Assembly: GCA_017305455.1 (NCBI GenBank)
Contig: JAFKKO010000143.1
Location: 1-35,400, forward strand
Length of the DNA stretch: 35,400 bases
Direction: 5' to 3'
From: Hyphomicrobiales bacterium
GTDB taxonomy: Bacteria > Pseudomonadota > Alphaproteobacteria > Rhizobiales > Xanthobacteraceae
The notes under the pieces: generated by a model
Seen by the model: only the letters and a program-made list of their open reading frames with translations
What the model was told of the DNA's origin: nothing
The model's database searches: none
Program-made: the position numbers and the translations under genes
Part shown: piece by piece, positions 24,568 through 34,023 of the stretch
Numbering within the stretch: position 1 is the stretch's first letter
Layout: the number at the start of each line of letters is the position of its first letter

Positions 24568-26007
24568 TCAGTTGTCCTTCGCGATGGTCTTGAGGCCGCC
24601 CATGTAAGGCTGCAGCACGTCTGGCACCGCGATCGACCCATCCTCCTGCTGATAGGTTTCCATCACCGCGATCAGCGCGCGGCCGACCGCCGTGCCCGAG
24701 CCATTCAGCGTATGCACGAAGCGCGGCTTGTTGTCGGGTCCGCGATAGCGCGCATCCATGCGCCGCGCCTGGAAGTCGCCGCACACCGAGCACGACGAAA
24801 TCTCGCGGTACATGCCGCCCTCGCCCTGCCCCGGCATCCAGACTTCGATGTCGTAAGTCTTTTGTGACGCAAAGCCCATGTCGCCGGTGCACAGCGTGAC
24901 GACACGGTAGTGCAGCCCGAGTCGGCGCAGCACTTCCTCGGCACAGGCCAGCATGCGCTCATGCTCGCGCTTGCTTTCTTCCGGCGTGGTGATCGAGACC
25001 AACTCGACCTTGCTGAACTGATGCTGGCGAATCATGCCGCGGGTATCGCGTCCCGCCGCGCCCGCTTCGGCGCGGAAGCACGGCGTCAGCGCGGTCAGCC
25101 GCATCGGCAGTTCTTTTTCATCGAGAATGGATTCGCGAACGAGATTGGTCAGCGGCACCTCGGCGGTGGGGATGAGCCAGTAGTTGATTTCCGAGGGAAT
25201 ATCCGCAACCACTCGCTTCTCGAACGGAAGAAGATCATGAATCCGCAAATCAGCGGGAGGTATCTTAAGTTCGTCTGCAGCTAAGGTAATGGCAGCGGCT
25301 TTAATCTGTTCGTACAGTTCCGCGTTGCTAGGGCCGCGCGATGCCGCGAATTGATCATCCCGGAACTTCGGCAACTGCGCGGTGCCGAACATCGCATCGT
25401 CGCGCACCAGCAGCGGCGGATTGACTTCGGTATAGCCGTGCTCGCCGGTGTGCACATCAAGGAAGAACTGGCCGATGGCGCGCTCCAGCCGTGCAAGACC
25501 CTTTTTCAGAACGACAAAACGCGCGCCTGACAGCTTCGCCGCCGTCTCGAAATCCATGAAGCCGAGACTCTCGCCGAGCTCGACATGCTCCTTCGGCTTG
25601 AAGCCATAGCTGCGGCGGTCGCCGTATTCGTGATGCACGATATTGCCGTGCTCGTCGGCGCCGTCCGGCACCTCGTCGAGCGGCAGGTTCGGCACCTGCG
25701 CCAGCGCAGTCTTCAAATCCTCTTCGGCGCGCTTGGCGTCGGCTTCGAGTTGCGGCAGCCTGGTCTTGAGTTCGCCGACCTCGGCCATCAGCGCATCGGC
25801 GCGCGTAGTGTCCTTGGCCTTCTTCGCCTCGCCGATTTCCTTGGAGGCGGCGTTGCGCCGCGCTTGTGCCTGCTCGGCAGCGACAATGGCACTGCGCCGC
25901 TTTTCGTCGATCGCAAGCAGGCTCGCCAACAACGGCTCAAGGCCGCGGCGGCCCAGCGCCTTGTCGAAAGCTTCCGGATTGTCGCGGATCCACCTGATAT
26001 CGTGCAT
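24568..26007 (-). CDS. serS: Seryl-tRNA synthetase with enlarged loop
   Basis: SerRS charges tRNA-Ser (and tRNA-Sec). The 479-residue protein has the N-terminal coiled-coil arm that grips the tRNA long variable arm (about 30-105, ending [20 protein letters not shown]), then the class II core: motif 1 region [34 protein letters not shown], motif 2 [20 protein letters not shown] followed by [13 protein letters not shown], and motif 3 [20 protein letters not shown]. Between [10 protein letters not shown] (to residue 220) and [10 protein letters not shown] (from 275) there are about 54 residues, far more than in E. coli; this stretch is about 50 % GC by my count, lower than around it. The frame is uninterrupted. 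The gene is coupled to surE. Confidence 0.96.
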   Translation of the reverse strand: MHDIRWIRDNPEAFDKALGRRGLEPLLASLLAIDEKRRSAIVAAEQAQARRNAASKEIGEAKKAKDTTRADALMAEVGELKTRLPQLEADAKRAEEDLKTALAQVPNLPLDEVPDGADEHGNIVHHEYGDRRSYGFKPKEHVELGESLGFMDFETAAKLSGARFVVLKKGLARLERAIGQFFLDVHTGEHGYTEVNPPLLVRDDAMFGTAQLPKFRDDQFAASRGPSNAELYEQIKAAAITLAADELKIPPADLRIHDLLPFEKRVVADIPSEINYWLIPTAEVPLTNLVRESILDEKELPMRLTALTPCFRAEAGAAGRDTRGMIRQHQFSKVELVSITTPEESKREHERMLACAEEVLRRLGLHYRVVTLCTGDMGFASQKTYDIEVWMPGQGEGGMYREISSCSVCGDFQARRMDARYRGPDNKPRFVHTLNGSGTAVGRALIAVMETYQQEDGSIAVPDVLQPYMGGLKTIAKDN

Positions 26008-26065
26008 CTCAAATTCCTGTCAGGCCGGCGAGGCTCCGGCCATCAATGGTCAGGGCTGCGTTATA

Positions 26066-26107
26066 GCGTTTTCGAGCGGCGTGGGTACCGGTTCGCGCGA
26101 AGAAAAC
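26066..26107 (-). repeat. Dispersed 42-bp intergenic repeat, copy 2
   Basis: Reverse-orientation copy of the element at 1231-1272, 36 of 42 positions identical. It lies in the 171-nt gap between tatC and serS, the only sizeable break in this part of the minus-strand group. It keeps the CGCGAACCGGTA and GCTCGAAAACGC cores. Confidence 0.75.
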
Positions 26108-26178
26108 ATATGCGCAACAAGACTAGCCTGCCGAATCGGGCGATGGCCGCCACATCATAAAGCAGGCAGGCGGACGGT

Positions 26179-27024
26179 TCATTCCGCCGCGGGCAGCGCC
26201 GGAGGCGGGCTCGGCGCTTCGGGCGGCGTCGGCGGGCTCGCGGGCGGGTTGCCGGCGCTCGCCTGCGCGGCGGCCTTCTTCTCGACGATGCCGACGGCGA
26301 TGATCGCACCTTCATACAAAAGCAGCAGCGGGAGTGCGAGCGAGGCCTGGCTGATGACGTCCGGCGGCGTCAGAACCGCGGCGATCACAAAGGCGATGAC
26401 GATGAAATAGCGGCGCTTCTCGCGAAGCTGCTTGGCGGTCAGGATGCCGATCCGCCCGAGCAAAGTCAGGATTACCGGCAACTGGAAGGCGATGCCGAAG
26501 GCGAAGATCAGCGACATCATCAGCGACAGGTATTCGCCGACCTTGGGCAGCAACGCGATCTGCGCGGTCTCGTCGCCGCCGACCTGCTGCATGCCGAGCG
26601 AGAAGCGAATCAGCATCGGCAGCACGATGAAATAGACCAGCAACGAGCCGAGCACGAAGAAGAACGGGGTCGCGACCAGATATGGCAGGAAGGCGTGGCG
26701 CTCGTGCTTGTAGAGACCCGGCGCCACGAATTTGTAGATCTGCGTCGCCACGATCGGGAAAGAGATGAAACCCGCGCCGAACATCGCAAGCTTGAGCTGG
26801 GTGATGAAGTATTCCAGCAACGCGGTGTAGATGAATTTGGAATTTTCCGGCCCGGCGACCCAGACGAACGGCCATACCAGCACGTTGTAGATCTGCTTGG
26901 CGAAAACGAAGCAGAGAATGAACGCGATGCCAAATCCGAGCAGCGCCTTGATCAGCCGCGAGCGCAGCTCGATCAGGTGCTCCATCAAGGGCGCCTTGCT
27001 GGCCTCGATCTCGTCGGTGCTCAT
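26179..27024 (-). CDS. tatC: Twin-arginine translocase subunit TatC
   Basis: TatC is the six-helix receptor for RR signal peptides in the Tat pathway, which exports folded proteins. The 281-residue protein has the signature N-terminus [20 protein letters not shown], the periplasmic loop region [60 protein letters not shown] and the closing [21 protein letters not shown] cytoplasmic Ala/Pro-rich tail of about 35 residues, with runs of [13 protein letters not shown], extends beyond the normal end. Its ATG overlaps the tatB stop (ATGA). A likely local client is the Tat-signal FAH protein at 7602-8393. Confidence 0.97.
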   Translation of the reverse strand: MSTDEIEASKAPLMEHLIELRSRLIKALLGFGIAFILCFVFAKQIYNVLVWPFVWVAGPENSKFIYTALLEYFITQLKLAMFGAGFISFPIVATQIYKFVAPGLYKHERHAFLPYLVATPFFFVLGSLLVYFIVLPMLIRFSLGMQQVGGDETAQIALLPKVGEYLSLMMSLIFAFGIAFQLPVILTLLGRIGILTAKQLREKRRYFIVIAFVIAAVLTPPDVISQASLALPLLLLYEGAIIAVGIVEKKAAAQASAGNPPASPPTPPEAPSPPPALPAAE

Positions 27025-27485
27025 GAGGCTTTGACGTCCGGTGTTGCCGGGGACGGAGCCGCAGGCGCGTCCGCCGGTTTCTCGACCATCAGGGCGTGAG
27101 CCTCACCCTCGGTAAAGGTGGACGCGGTGGTGGAAGTGGACGTGGCCGCCGCAGATGCGGACTCGGCCGGGGTGGCCGTCCCGCTGCTGGCAGGCTCGTC
27201 CATCTTCAGCATGTCCTCGGCATCCTTGGTGATCGAGGTGAGAAGATTGGTCGGGTTGAGGTCTTTGGCGACGGCGGAGACATCGTCGAACTGCTTCTTG
27301 ATGTCGGCCATCTCGGCCTCGCGCATCGCCTCGTTGAACTGGCCCTGAAAGTCGGCCGCCATGCGGCGTGCCTTGCCCATCCATTGCCCGACCGAGCGGA
27401 GCACGCCGGGCAATTCTTTCGGGCCGATGGCGATCAGCGCCACGACGCCGATGACGACCAGTTCACTCCAGCCGATGTCGAACAT
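27021..27485 (-). CDS. tatB: Twin-arginine translocase subunit TatB
   Basis: TatB pairs with TatC in the receptor complex. The 154-residue protein begins [20 protein letters not shown], a single membrane helix, then the Gly-Pro hinge [20 protein letters not shown], an amphipathic helix and a disordered Ala/Ser/Thr-rich acidic tail (about 95-154). The Glu at position 8 in the helix is the TatB hallmark. It lies 73 nt after tatA and overlaps tatC by 4 bp. Confidence 0.95.
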   Translation of the reverse strand: MFDIGWSELVVIGVVALIAIGPKELPGVLRSVGQWMGKARRMAADFQGQFNEAMREAEMADIKKQFDDVSAVAKDLNPTNLLTSITKDAEDMLKMDEPASSGTATPAESASAAATSTSTTASTFTEGEAHALMVEKPADAPAAPSPATPDVKAS

Positions 27486-27558
27486 GGATCATTCCGCTCA
27501 GCGAGGGCGGCCCTCGCATTCGTCCGCTCAGTGCGAAGGCGAAAGCTGCGTCCGCAGC

Positions 27559-27792
27559 TCAGACAACCTTGCTGCCGACATCGGAACGCGGCGCCGTCGA
27601 AGACTGGTTGTTCTCGATCGTGCGCACCGGCTCGGACTTTTCGGCGGTCTTGTCGTCATCCGCCATGCCCTTCTTGAAAGCCTTGATGCCCTGCGCCACA
27701 TCGCCCATCAGGTCGGAAATCTTGCCGCGCCCAAACAGCAGCAGGACGATCGCGATCACGACGATCCAGTGCCAAATGCTCATCGAACCCAT
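27559..27792 (-). CDS. tatA: Twin-arginine translocase subunit TatA
   Basis: TatA forms the oligomeric export pore. The 77-residue protein starts [20 protein letters not shown], with the [20 protein letters not shown] hinge and amphipathic helix and a charged tail ending SDVGSKVV. I chose ATG 27790-27792, preceded by GGAGG with an eight-base gap, over an upstream in-frame TTG. First of the tatABC group, 173 nt after scpB; that gap shows no other feature. Confidence 0.95.
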   Translation of the reverse strand: MGSMSIWHWIVVIAIVLLLFGRGKISDLMGDVAQGIKAFKKGMADDDKTAEKSEPVRTIENNQSSTAPRSDVGSKVV

Positions 27793-27965
27793 ACTGACGT
27801 CCTCCAACTCATAACCGGTCGCGCCGGCAATTCTGCCCTGAAACTAGGCGGCGCAGGTGTCAAAAACAAGGACTTAAGCCAGCCCTGCGACAGCACAGCC
27901 CGATCCATTGGTCGGAGCGTTAATGATCCGGCCGTCGCCCGCAACAGCCGCGATGCCGGGCTGGT

Positions 27966-28682
27966 TCAGTTCTGTTCGCTTGTTTCAGGATCGGGAACAG
28001 GCGCGAGCGCAAGCTCGAGGTCGCCCGCCTCCAGCGGCTCCTCGTCCTCGCGCAGCGCCGGATCGTCCGACGGCACCGGGACATTGAAACCGGTCGGCAA
28101 GCGGGAATCCAGCAGCCCCGCCCCTTTCAGTTCGTCGAGGCCCGGCAGATCGCCCAGCGCTTCGAGCGAGAATTGCGACAGGAAGGCCTCGGTGGTGCCG
28201 AAGGTCAGCGGCCGGCCCGGCGTCTTGCGCCGTCCGCGCGGGCGGATCCAGCCGGTCTCCAGCAGCACGTCGAGCGTGCCCTTGGAGGTGATGACACCGC
28301 GGATCTCCTCGATCTCGGCCCGCGTCACCGGCTGGTGGTAGGCGATGATTGCCAGTACCTCGATCGCGGCGCGCGACAGCCGCCGCGTCTCGGTGCTCTC
28401 GCGGGTCATCAACCAGGCGAGATCGCCCGCGGTGCGGAAGGTCCATTTGTTGGCGACGCGCACCAGATTGACGCCGCGCATGGCATAATCCGCCTGCAAC
28501 TGCTCCAGCGCCGCTTTCACATCGACGCCATCGGGCAGCCTCTTGGCGAGCGCCGCCTGATCGAGCGGTTCGGTCGAGGCGAACAGCATCGCTTCGAGGA
28601 GACGCAATTCCTCCGGCCGCGCAGCGGGTTCCTGCGAACGGTCTTCAACCTCGACGGGCTTCTGAGCCAGACTGGTCGACAT
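27966..28682 (-). CDS. scpB: Segregation and condensation protein B
   Basis: ScpB is the winged-helix kite subunit that binds ScpA and SMC to condense and separate chromosomes. The 238-residue product has two winged-helix units: LRLLEAMLFASTEPLDQAAL ... YAMRGVNLVRVANKWTFRTA (about 25-95) and TETRRLSRAAIEVLAIIAYH, QPVTRAEIEEIRGV, TLDVLLETGWIRPRGRRKTP, GRPLTFGTTEAFLSQFSLEA (about 97-185), then an acidic tail. ATG 28680-28682 has AAGGAG eight bases upstream; an in-frame GTG at 28703 immediately follows the scpA stop but lacks such a site. SMC itself is not in this window. Confidence 0.95.
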   Translation of the reverse strand: MSTSLAQKPVEVEDRSQEPAARPEELRLLEAMLFASTEPLDQAALAKRLPDGVDVKAALEQLQADYAMRGVNLVRVANKWTFRTAGDLAWLMTRESTETRRLSRAAIEVLAIIAYHQPVTRAEIEEIRGVITSKGTLDVLLETGWIRPRGRRKTPGRPLTFGTTEAFLSQFSLEALGDLPGLDELKGAGLLDSRLPTGFNVPVPSDDPALREDEEPLEAGDLELALAPVPDPETSEQN

Positions 28683-28703
28683 GGCTTGGTCTCCTTCTTC
28701 CAC

Positions 28704-29534
28704 TTACTCCACCGGCGCCTGCGGCACGTCCGCATGGCCCGCTGCCGCATCACCCGCGTGCTTGCGGAAATAGATCGGCGCAAACGCCTGCTTTTGATGC
28801 AGATCGATGACGCCCTCGCGCACCAGTTCGAGCGCGGAGGCGAAGCTTGACGCGAACACCGTCGCCTTTTGCGACGGATCGAGCACGTAACGGGCCAGAT
28901 AGTCGTCGAGGCAGCCCCAGTCCTCCGAGGCTCCGACCAGCCGCTCCAGCGAGGCGCGGGCCTCGGCCAGCGACCACACCGTGCGCTTGGCCAGATGCAC
29001 ACTCGCCAGCACGCGCTGCTGGCGCTGCGCCGAATAGGCGGTCAGCAGGTCATAGAGCGTCGCGTTCCATTTCGGATGCCTGATCTGCGCGATCGCTTCC
29101 GGCAGGCCGCGCGGAAAAATATCGCGCTTGAGCTGCGGGCGCGTCATCAGACGGTTGGCCGCTTCGCGAATCTGCTCCAGCCGCCGCAGCCGGTTGGCGA
29201 GCGCGGTTGCCATGTCCTCGGCACTCGGACCGTCCTGGGACGGCGGCTCCGGCAGCAGCAAACGCGACTTGAGATAGGCGAGCCACGCTGCCATCACCAG
29301 ATAGTCGGCGGCAAGCTCAAGCCGCAGCTTGCGGGCGGCCTCGATGAACACGAGATACTGGTTGGCGAGCGCCAGGATGGAAATCTTGGCGAGATCGACC
29401 TTCTGCTGCCGCGCCAGCGCGAGCAGCAGATCGAGCGGGCCTTCATAGCCCTCGACGTCGACCACCAGCGCCGGTTCGTCCTCGGCGCGCTCGGTCGGCT
29501 GGCCGGTCTCAAACGACAGAATTTCCGCGCTCAT
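28704..29534 (-). CDS. scpA: Segregation and condensation protein A
   Basis: ScpA is the kleisin that bridges the SMC dimer heads. The 276-residue protein contains the N-terminal kleisin block VVDVEGYEGPLDLLLALARQ, VDLAKISILALANQYLVFIE, LAADYLVMAAWLAYLKSRLL, then a variable middle and a C-terminal winged helix ending FASSFASALELVREGVIDLH, QKQAFAPIYFRK. A longer Ala/Pro-rich tail follows. The ATG overlaps the nagZ stop by four bases (ATGA) and scpB follows at once, so nagZ-scpA-scpB are translated together. Confidence 0.95.
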   Translation of the reverse strand: MSAEILSFETGQPTERAEDEPALVVDVEGYEGPLDLLLALARQQKVDLAKISILALANQYLVFIEAARKLRLELAADYLVMAAWLAYLKSRLLLPEPPSQDGPSAEDMATALANRLRRLEQIREAANRLMTRPQLKRDIFPRGLPEAIAQIRHPKWNATLYDLLTAYSAQRQQRVLASVHLAKRTVWSLAEARASLERLVGASEDWGCLDDYLARYVLDPSQKATVFASSFASALELVREGVIDLHQKQAFAPIYFRKHAGDAAAGHADVPQAPVE

Positions 29535-30559
29535 GCGTTCAGTTGCCCTGCTCGGTCGATCAATCGATCCAGTTCGGCGCGCCCCGCCTCCCGGTCGAAC
29601 GGCTGCGGGGCTTTGCGCGAGGCCAGCGCCCGCTCCGCCCGCGCCAGCGCCTCGCCGGTCAGCTCCGGCGTCCGGCTTGCGACGTCACGCATCTCGTCCA
29701 GCCTGCCGTTGCAGTGAAGCACCATGTCGCAGCCCGCCGCGACGATCGCCGCGGTGCGTTCGGCAATCGATCCGCTCAATGCGTTCATGGAGACGTCATC
29801 ACTCATCAACAAACCCTGGAAGCCGATCGCGCCGCGAATCACTTCCGTAATGATTGTCGCAGATGTGGTCGCCGGTTGGGCGGCGTCGAGCGCGCTAAAC
29901 ACAACATGTGCGGTCATCGCCATCGGCAGGTCGGCAAGCCGGCGGAACGGTTCGAAATCGGTCCGGACCAGTTCCTCGCGCGGCGTATCGACCGTCGGCA
30001 ACCTGAGATGGCTATCGGCCGTGGCACGGCCATGGCCGGGAATATGTTTCAGAACTGGTAAAATACCACCGTCCATAAGGCCATACGTAACAGCGCGGGC
30101 GATGGCCGCGACCTGCTCCGGGTTGGTGCCATAGGCCCGGTTCCCGATCACGGCGTCGGCCCCCGCAACCGGAACATCGGCCAGCGGCAGGCAGTCCACG
30201 GTGATACCAAGTTCGGCAAGATCGGCCGCGATCAGCCGGGAACTCAGCCAGGCGGCACGCTGGCCGTCCGCCGGACTGCTCTGGTAGAGCGTCCCGAATA
30301 CCGACCCCGGCGGATAGACCGGCCAGTGCGGCGGACCCAGCCGTTGCACCCGTCCGCCTTCCTGATCGATCAGCACCGGCGCGTCGAAGCGGCCCACGGC
30401 GCCGCGCAATTCCTCCACAAGCCGAGCAACTTGCGCCGGCGTGTCGATGTTGCGCTTGAACAGGATGAAGCCCCAGGGCCGCTGCTCGCGCAAAAACGCC
30501 CGCTCGTGGTCGGTCAGGACAAGGCCGGAGACGCCGGCAATGAAGGCACGGATGGTCAT
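29531..30559 (-). CDS. nagZ: Beta-N-acetylhexosaminidase NagZ
   Basis: NagZ is a cytoplasmic glycoside hydrolase family 3 enzyme that removes N-acetylglucosamine from muropeptides during cell-wall recycling; its products can affect AmpC-type beta-lactamase control. The 342-residue protein has APVLIDQEGGRVQRLGPPHW, LGITVDCLPLADVPV, the catalytic loop LKHIPGHGRATADSH (usual Lys-His-Phe-Pro-Gly-His-Gly; His of the dyad present), and the nucleophile Asp in GLLMSDDVSMNAL. All catalytic features are intact. ATG 30557-30559 sits 56 nt after the SPOR gene, in the operon with scpAB. Confidence 0.95.
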   Translation of the reverse strand: MTIRAFIAGVSGLVLTDHERAFLREQRPWGFILFKRNIDTPAQVARLVEELRGAVGRFDAPVLIDQEGGRVQRLGPPHWPVYPPGSVFGTLYQSSPADGQRAAWLSSRLIAADLAELGITVDCLPLADVPVAGADAVIGNRAYGTNPEQVAAIARAVTYGLMDGGILPVLKHIPGHGRATADSHLRLPTVDTPREELVRTDFEPFRRLADLPMAMTAHVVFSALDAAQPATTSATIITEVIRGAIGFQGLLMSDDVSMNALSGSIAERTAAIVAAGCDMVLHCNGRLDEMRDVASRTPELTGEALARAERALASRKAPQPFDREAGRAELDRLIDRAGQLNA

Positions 30560-30615
30560 TCGGGGCGATTAGCCCGCACACCCTTGAGGGTCAACCAAAC
30601 TCCGGAAAACAGCCG

Positions 30616-32085
30616 TTAATTCCTTTGGACGATGCATTTTCCGCCGGCGGACTGCAGGTTCACGCAGAACTGCGTCGCCTCGTCGTTGGTGCCGAACGGC
30701 CCGACCAGAGCGCGGTAATAGACGCCCTTGCTGCCCAGATCGGCCCGGCGGACCAGCGCCGAACGCGACCCGAGAATACCGGGATATTTGCCCTGCAAGA
30801 TCTTGTAGGAGGCCAGCGCATCATGCTCGGTTTTCTGCGAGGAAAGCTGGACGTAGGCGCCGCTGGCCGGCGCAGAGGCCGAGGGATTGACGGACGCCAC
30901 GCGAGCGCGCGGCGCGGGCTGGCCTGCCGGCGCATCCTGCGGCATCAGAGCCACCGGCGCATTCGCCGGCGTTGCCGCGGTTCGGGAAGCGGCCGCCGGA
31001 GCCGATGGCGCCTGACGGGCGGACTGCGCCGCGGCTGCGGCCGGCACCACCACGTCGGGCTGATCGGGCCGGATGCTTAAGGTACGAATCTTGCGCGGCT
31101 CCTCGCCGCCCAGGGTGCCGTTGGCGACGCCCGGACCGGTCGGCCGGTTCGCCGGCGAGACGGCGGCCGTGGTCGGCGGGGATGCATTCTGGGTCAGCGG
31201 CGGGAATACCACGCGCGGGCCGGTACCCGCCTGACTGGCGACCTCGACCGGCTGCTCCTCACGCGACACCATGCGCTCGGCGGCCTTCTCGCCGACCCGG
31301 TCGTAAATCTGCTTGCCCTCGCCCGACTGGCTGTTCGCCGGCATGATCTTGTTCGGCCCGGCATCGGCCTTGATGATCGGAGGCTCGCCGCTGCGAGGCG
31401 ACCCGACGAAGGAGCGATAAGCATAGGCCCCCATGGTGCCGAGCACGGCGAGCGCCAGCACCGCGCCCACGGTCATCATCCCGCCGCGGCGCTTCGCCGG
31501 AGGCTCATCCTCATAACCGTCGTCCGCGTAGCCGTCGGCGGCGTAGCGCGGATCGTCGGCATAAGGCGGTTCGGGATACTGATCCGCCGGCATCTGGCCG
31601 TACAGCACATCGTCATAGCGCGCGCCGGCGGCATCGTAGCCGCCCTGCTCGAAACGCTGCGGGGTCGCATAGGGATCGGCATAATGCGCCGGCTGATCAT
31701 AACGCGGCGGCAACGCCGGCCTGGCGTGCTCGGAACTATCGGACCGCGTGTCGTAGCGGTCCTGCTGGCCGTAATCCGGCTGCTCGCCGCGGGGCGCCAC
31801 ATTGCGCATCCAGGCCGGCGGACCGGGCGGCGGCTCGTCCGCCAGCGGTTCGCTGCCGGCCTCGTCGGCGTAACGCGGCCGCTCGCTGCGCGGCAGCACC
31901 GGCGCGGAGCGCTGCGGCGCGCTCTTGTGCTCAAGGCCGAAATTGGAAAACGGATCGGTCTGGCCGATCAGACGCGCAAGCTCGGCAAGCGGGTCGTTCT
32001 CTTCCGGCGATGGCGCATGGTGCGGGCCACGCCCGAAATTATCGTCCGTCGCATAGGACCTGTTGTCGCGATACCGATCTGCCAT
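30616..32085 (-). CDS. SPOR-domain membrane protein
   Basis: A 489-residue single-span inner-membrane protein. The cytoplasmic half (about 1-200) is acidic, Tyr/Asp/Pro-rich and probably disordered, with repeats of YADDPRYA and GYADDGYE type. A membrane helix lies near 202-225 (MMTVGAVLALAVLGTMGAYA), followed by a long periplasmic Ala/Pro-rich stretch and a C-terminal SPOR domain (about 412-489): GAYVQLSSQKTEHDALASYK, VRRADLGSKGVYYRALVGPF and a terminal KCIVQRN. SPOR domains bind denuded peptidoglycan at the division site. The ATG has GGGGA nine bases upstream. Position next to nagZ and scpAB fits a cell-division role. Confidence 0.87.
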   Translation of the reverse strand: MADRYRDNRSYATDDNFGRGPHHAPSPEENDPLAELARLIGQTDPFSNFGLEHKSAPQRSAPVLPRSERPRYADEAGSEPLADEPPPGPPAWMRNVAPRGEQPDYGQQDRYDTRSDSSEHARPALPPRYDQPAHYADPYATPQRFEQGGYDAAGARYDDVLYGQMPADQYPEPPYADDPRYAADGYADDGYEDEPPAKRRGGMMTVGAVLALAVLGTMGAYAYRSFVGSPRSGEPPIIKADAGPNKIMPANSQSGEGKQIYDRVGEKAAERMVSREEQPVEVASQAGTGPRVVFPPLTQNASPPTTAAVSPANRPTGPGVANGTLGGEEPRKIRTLSIRPDQPDVVVPAAAAAQSARQAPSAPAAASRTAATPANAPVALMPQDAPAGQPAPRARVASVNPSASAPASGAYVQLSSQKTEHDALASYKILQGKYPGILGSRSALVRRADLGSKGVYYRALVGPFGTNDEATQFCVNLQSAGGKCIVQRN

Positions 32086-32180
32086 GTCTCTGCATCCCCT
32101 TCGGGAACGGGCGCTCGACATCCTATCGAAACAACCGCCACTTGCAGCCGCCGCATCTCCCCGCGCAGACGGCTTATCCC

Positions 32181-33977
32181 CTACCGCATCTCGTCCGGAG
32201 CATGCACACCAAGAACGGCGAGGCCGGATGCTAGAACCGAGACGACGCCCTGAACCAATGCCAGGCGCGCAATCGTAATTTCTGCATCATTCTGGATAAT
32301 GAAGCGTAAATGAGGCAGGTCGCGCCCCTTGGTCCAGAGCGCGTGGAATTCGCTGGCCAGATCATAGAGATAGAACGCGATCCGGTGCGGCTCATGGGCC
32401 AGGGCGGCCGCTTCCAGCATGCGCGGATAAAGCGCGAGCTGCCGGATCAGCGACAGCTCAGCCGGATCGTCGAGTCGCTCCACCACGGCCTGCCGCAGGA
32501 ACGCGATCCGCGCGCCCGCCTCTTCCGGCAGCGATGGAACCACCTCACGGGCATTCCTGAAGATCGAATGGCCGCGGGCGTGACCGTATTGCACATAGAA
32601 GACCGGGTTGTCCTTCGACTGCTCCAGCACCTTGGCGAGGTCGAAGTCGAGCACCGCGTCGTTCTTGCGGAACAGCATCATGAAACGCACGGCGTCGGAG
32701 CCGACCTCGTCCACCACTTCACGTAGCGTGACGAAGTCGCCGGCGCGCTTGGACATCTTCACCGGCTCGCCGCCGCGCAGCAGCTTGACGAGCTGCACGA
32801 TCTTGACGTCGAGCTCGCCCTTGCCGGCGGTGACGGCCTTGATCGCCGCCTGCACGCGCTTGATGTAGCCGCCATGATCGGCGCCCCACACGTCGACCAT
32901 GTTGTGGAAGCCGCGATCGAACTTGGTCTTGTGATAGGCGATGTCGGAGGCGAAGTAGGTGTAGGAGCCATCCGACTTCTTCAGTGGCCGGTCCACATCG
33001 TCGCCGAAGGCGGTGGCGCGGAACAGCGTCTGCTCACGATCCTCATAGTCCTCCACCGGCGCACCTTTCGGCGGCGGCAGACGACCTTCATAGACGTCGC
33101 CCTTGGCGCGCAATCCGGCAATGGTGGCGCCGACACGATCCTCGCCGGTGGTCAGCGAGCGCTCTGAGAAAAACACATCGTGCCGGATGTTGAGCGCGGC
33201 CAGATCGCCCTTGATCATGTCCATCATCATCGCGATGGCCTTGGCACGCACGAGCGGAAGCCATTCGGCCTCCTGCTGCTTCAGCAATTTATCGCCATGC
33301 TCCTTGGCCAGCGCCTCGCCCACCGGCTTGAGGTAGTCGCCGGGATAAAGTCCGTCGGGAATTTCGCCGATTGCCTCGCCGAGCGCCTCACGGTAGCGCA
33401 GGAACGCGGAACGCGCCAAGACATCGACCTGCGCGCCGGCATCGTTGATGTAGTATTCGCGCGTGACGTCGTAGCCCGCGAACGACAACAGGCTGGCCAG
33501 CGCATCGCCAAACACCGCGCCGCGACAGTGACCGACATGCATCGGCCCGGTCGGATTGGCGGAGACGTATTCGACGTTGACCTTTTCGCCCGCACCGATG
33601 GTGACGCGGCCATAGGCATCGGCATCACGCAGCACGGCGCGCAGCGCGTTCGCCCATGCCACCGGTTTGAGTACGAGGTTGATGAAGCCCGGCCCCGCGA
33701 CATCGACGCGGGCCACGAGGTCGTCGGCGCGGAGCTTGGCGGCAAGCGCTTCGGCCAGATCGCGCGGCTTGGCCTTGGCGTCCTTCGCCAGCACCATGGC
33801 GGCGTTGGTCGCCATGTCGCCATGGCTCGGATCGCGCGGCAATTCCACCACCACCCGCGACAGATCGATGCCTGCAGGCAACGTGCCTTCATCCATCAGC
33901 GCGCGACAGGCCGCGCCGACCCGCGCCAGCATGTCCGCGAAAAGATGCAGGGATGGAGAGCTTGAAACTGTCGACAT
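32181..33977 (-). CDS. argS: Arginyl-tRNA synthetase
   Basis: ArgRS charges tRNA-Arg. The 598-residue enzyme has the N-terminal Add1 domain [20 protein letters not shown], the HIGH motif as [40 protein letters not shown], the KMSK motif as [20 protein letters not shown], and the alpha-helical anticodon-binding C-terminus ending [14 protein letters not shown]. The ATG at 33975-33977 starts at the usual N-terminus, with AAGG upstream. It follows dgt by 46 nt and precedes the SPOR gene by 95 nt; all are on the same strand. Confidence 0.97.
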   Translation of the reverse strand: MSTVSSSPSLHLFADMLARVGAACRALMDEGTLPAGIDLSRVVVELPRDPSHGDMATNAAMVLAKDAKAKPRDLAEALAAKLRADDLVARVDVAGPGFINLVLKPVAWANALRAVLRDADAYGRVTIGAGEKVNVEYVSANPTGPMHVGHCRGAVFGDALASLLSFAGYDVTREYYINDAGAQVDVLARSAFLRYREALGEAIGEIPDGLYPGDYLKPVGEALAKEHGDKLLKQQEAEWLPLVRAKAIAMMMDMIKGDLAALNIRHDVFFSERSLTTGEDRVGATIAGLRAKGDVYEGRLPPPKGAPVEDYEDREQTLFRATAFGDDVDRPLKKSDGSYTYFASDIAYHKTKFDRGFHNMVDVWGADHGGYIKRVQAAIKAVTAGKGELDVKIVQLVKLLRGGEPVKMSKRAGDFVTLREVVDEVGSDAVRFMMLFRKNDAVLDFDLAKVLEQSKDNPVFYVQYGHARGHSIFRNAREVVPSLPEEAGARIAFLRQAVVERLDDPAELSLIRQLALYPRMLEAAALAHEPHRIAFYLYDLASEFHALWTKGRDLPHLRFIIQNDAEITIARLALVQGVVSVLASGLAVLGVHAPDEMR

Positions 33978-34023
33978 GGGATGCCTTGAAAGGGGGTCCG
34001 GGAGCCGCCCGGCTGGGGGCCGC

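Noticed and set aside
25180-25347. Frameshift or pseudogene in serS
   Set aside because: The frame is continuous, and all class II motifs are present on both sides of the extra loop.
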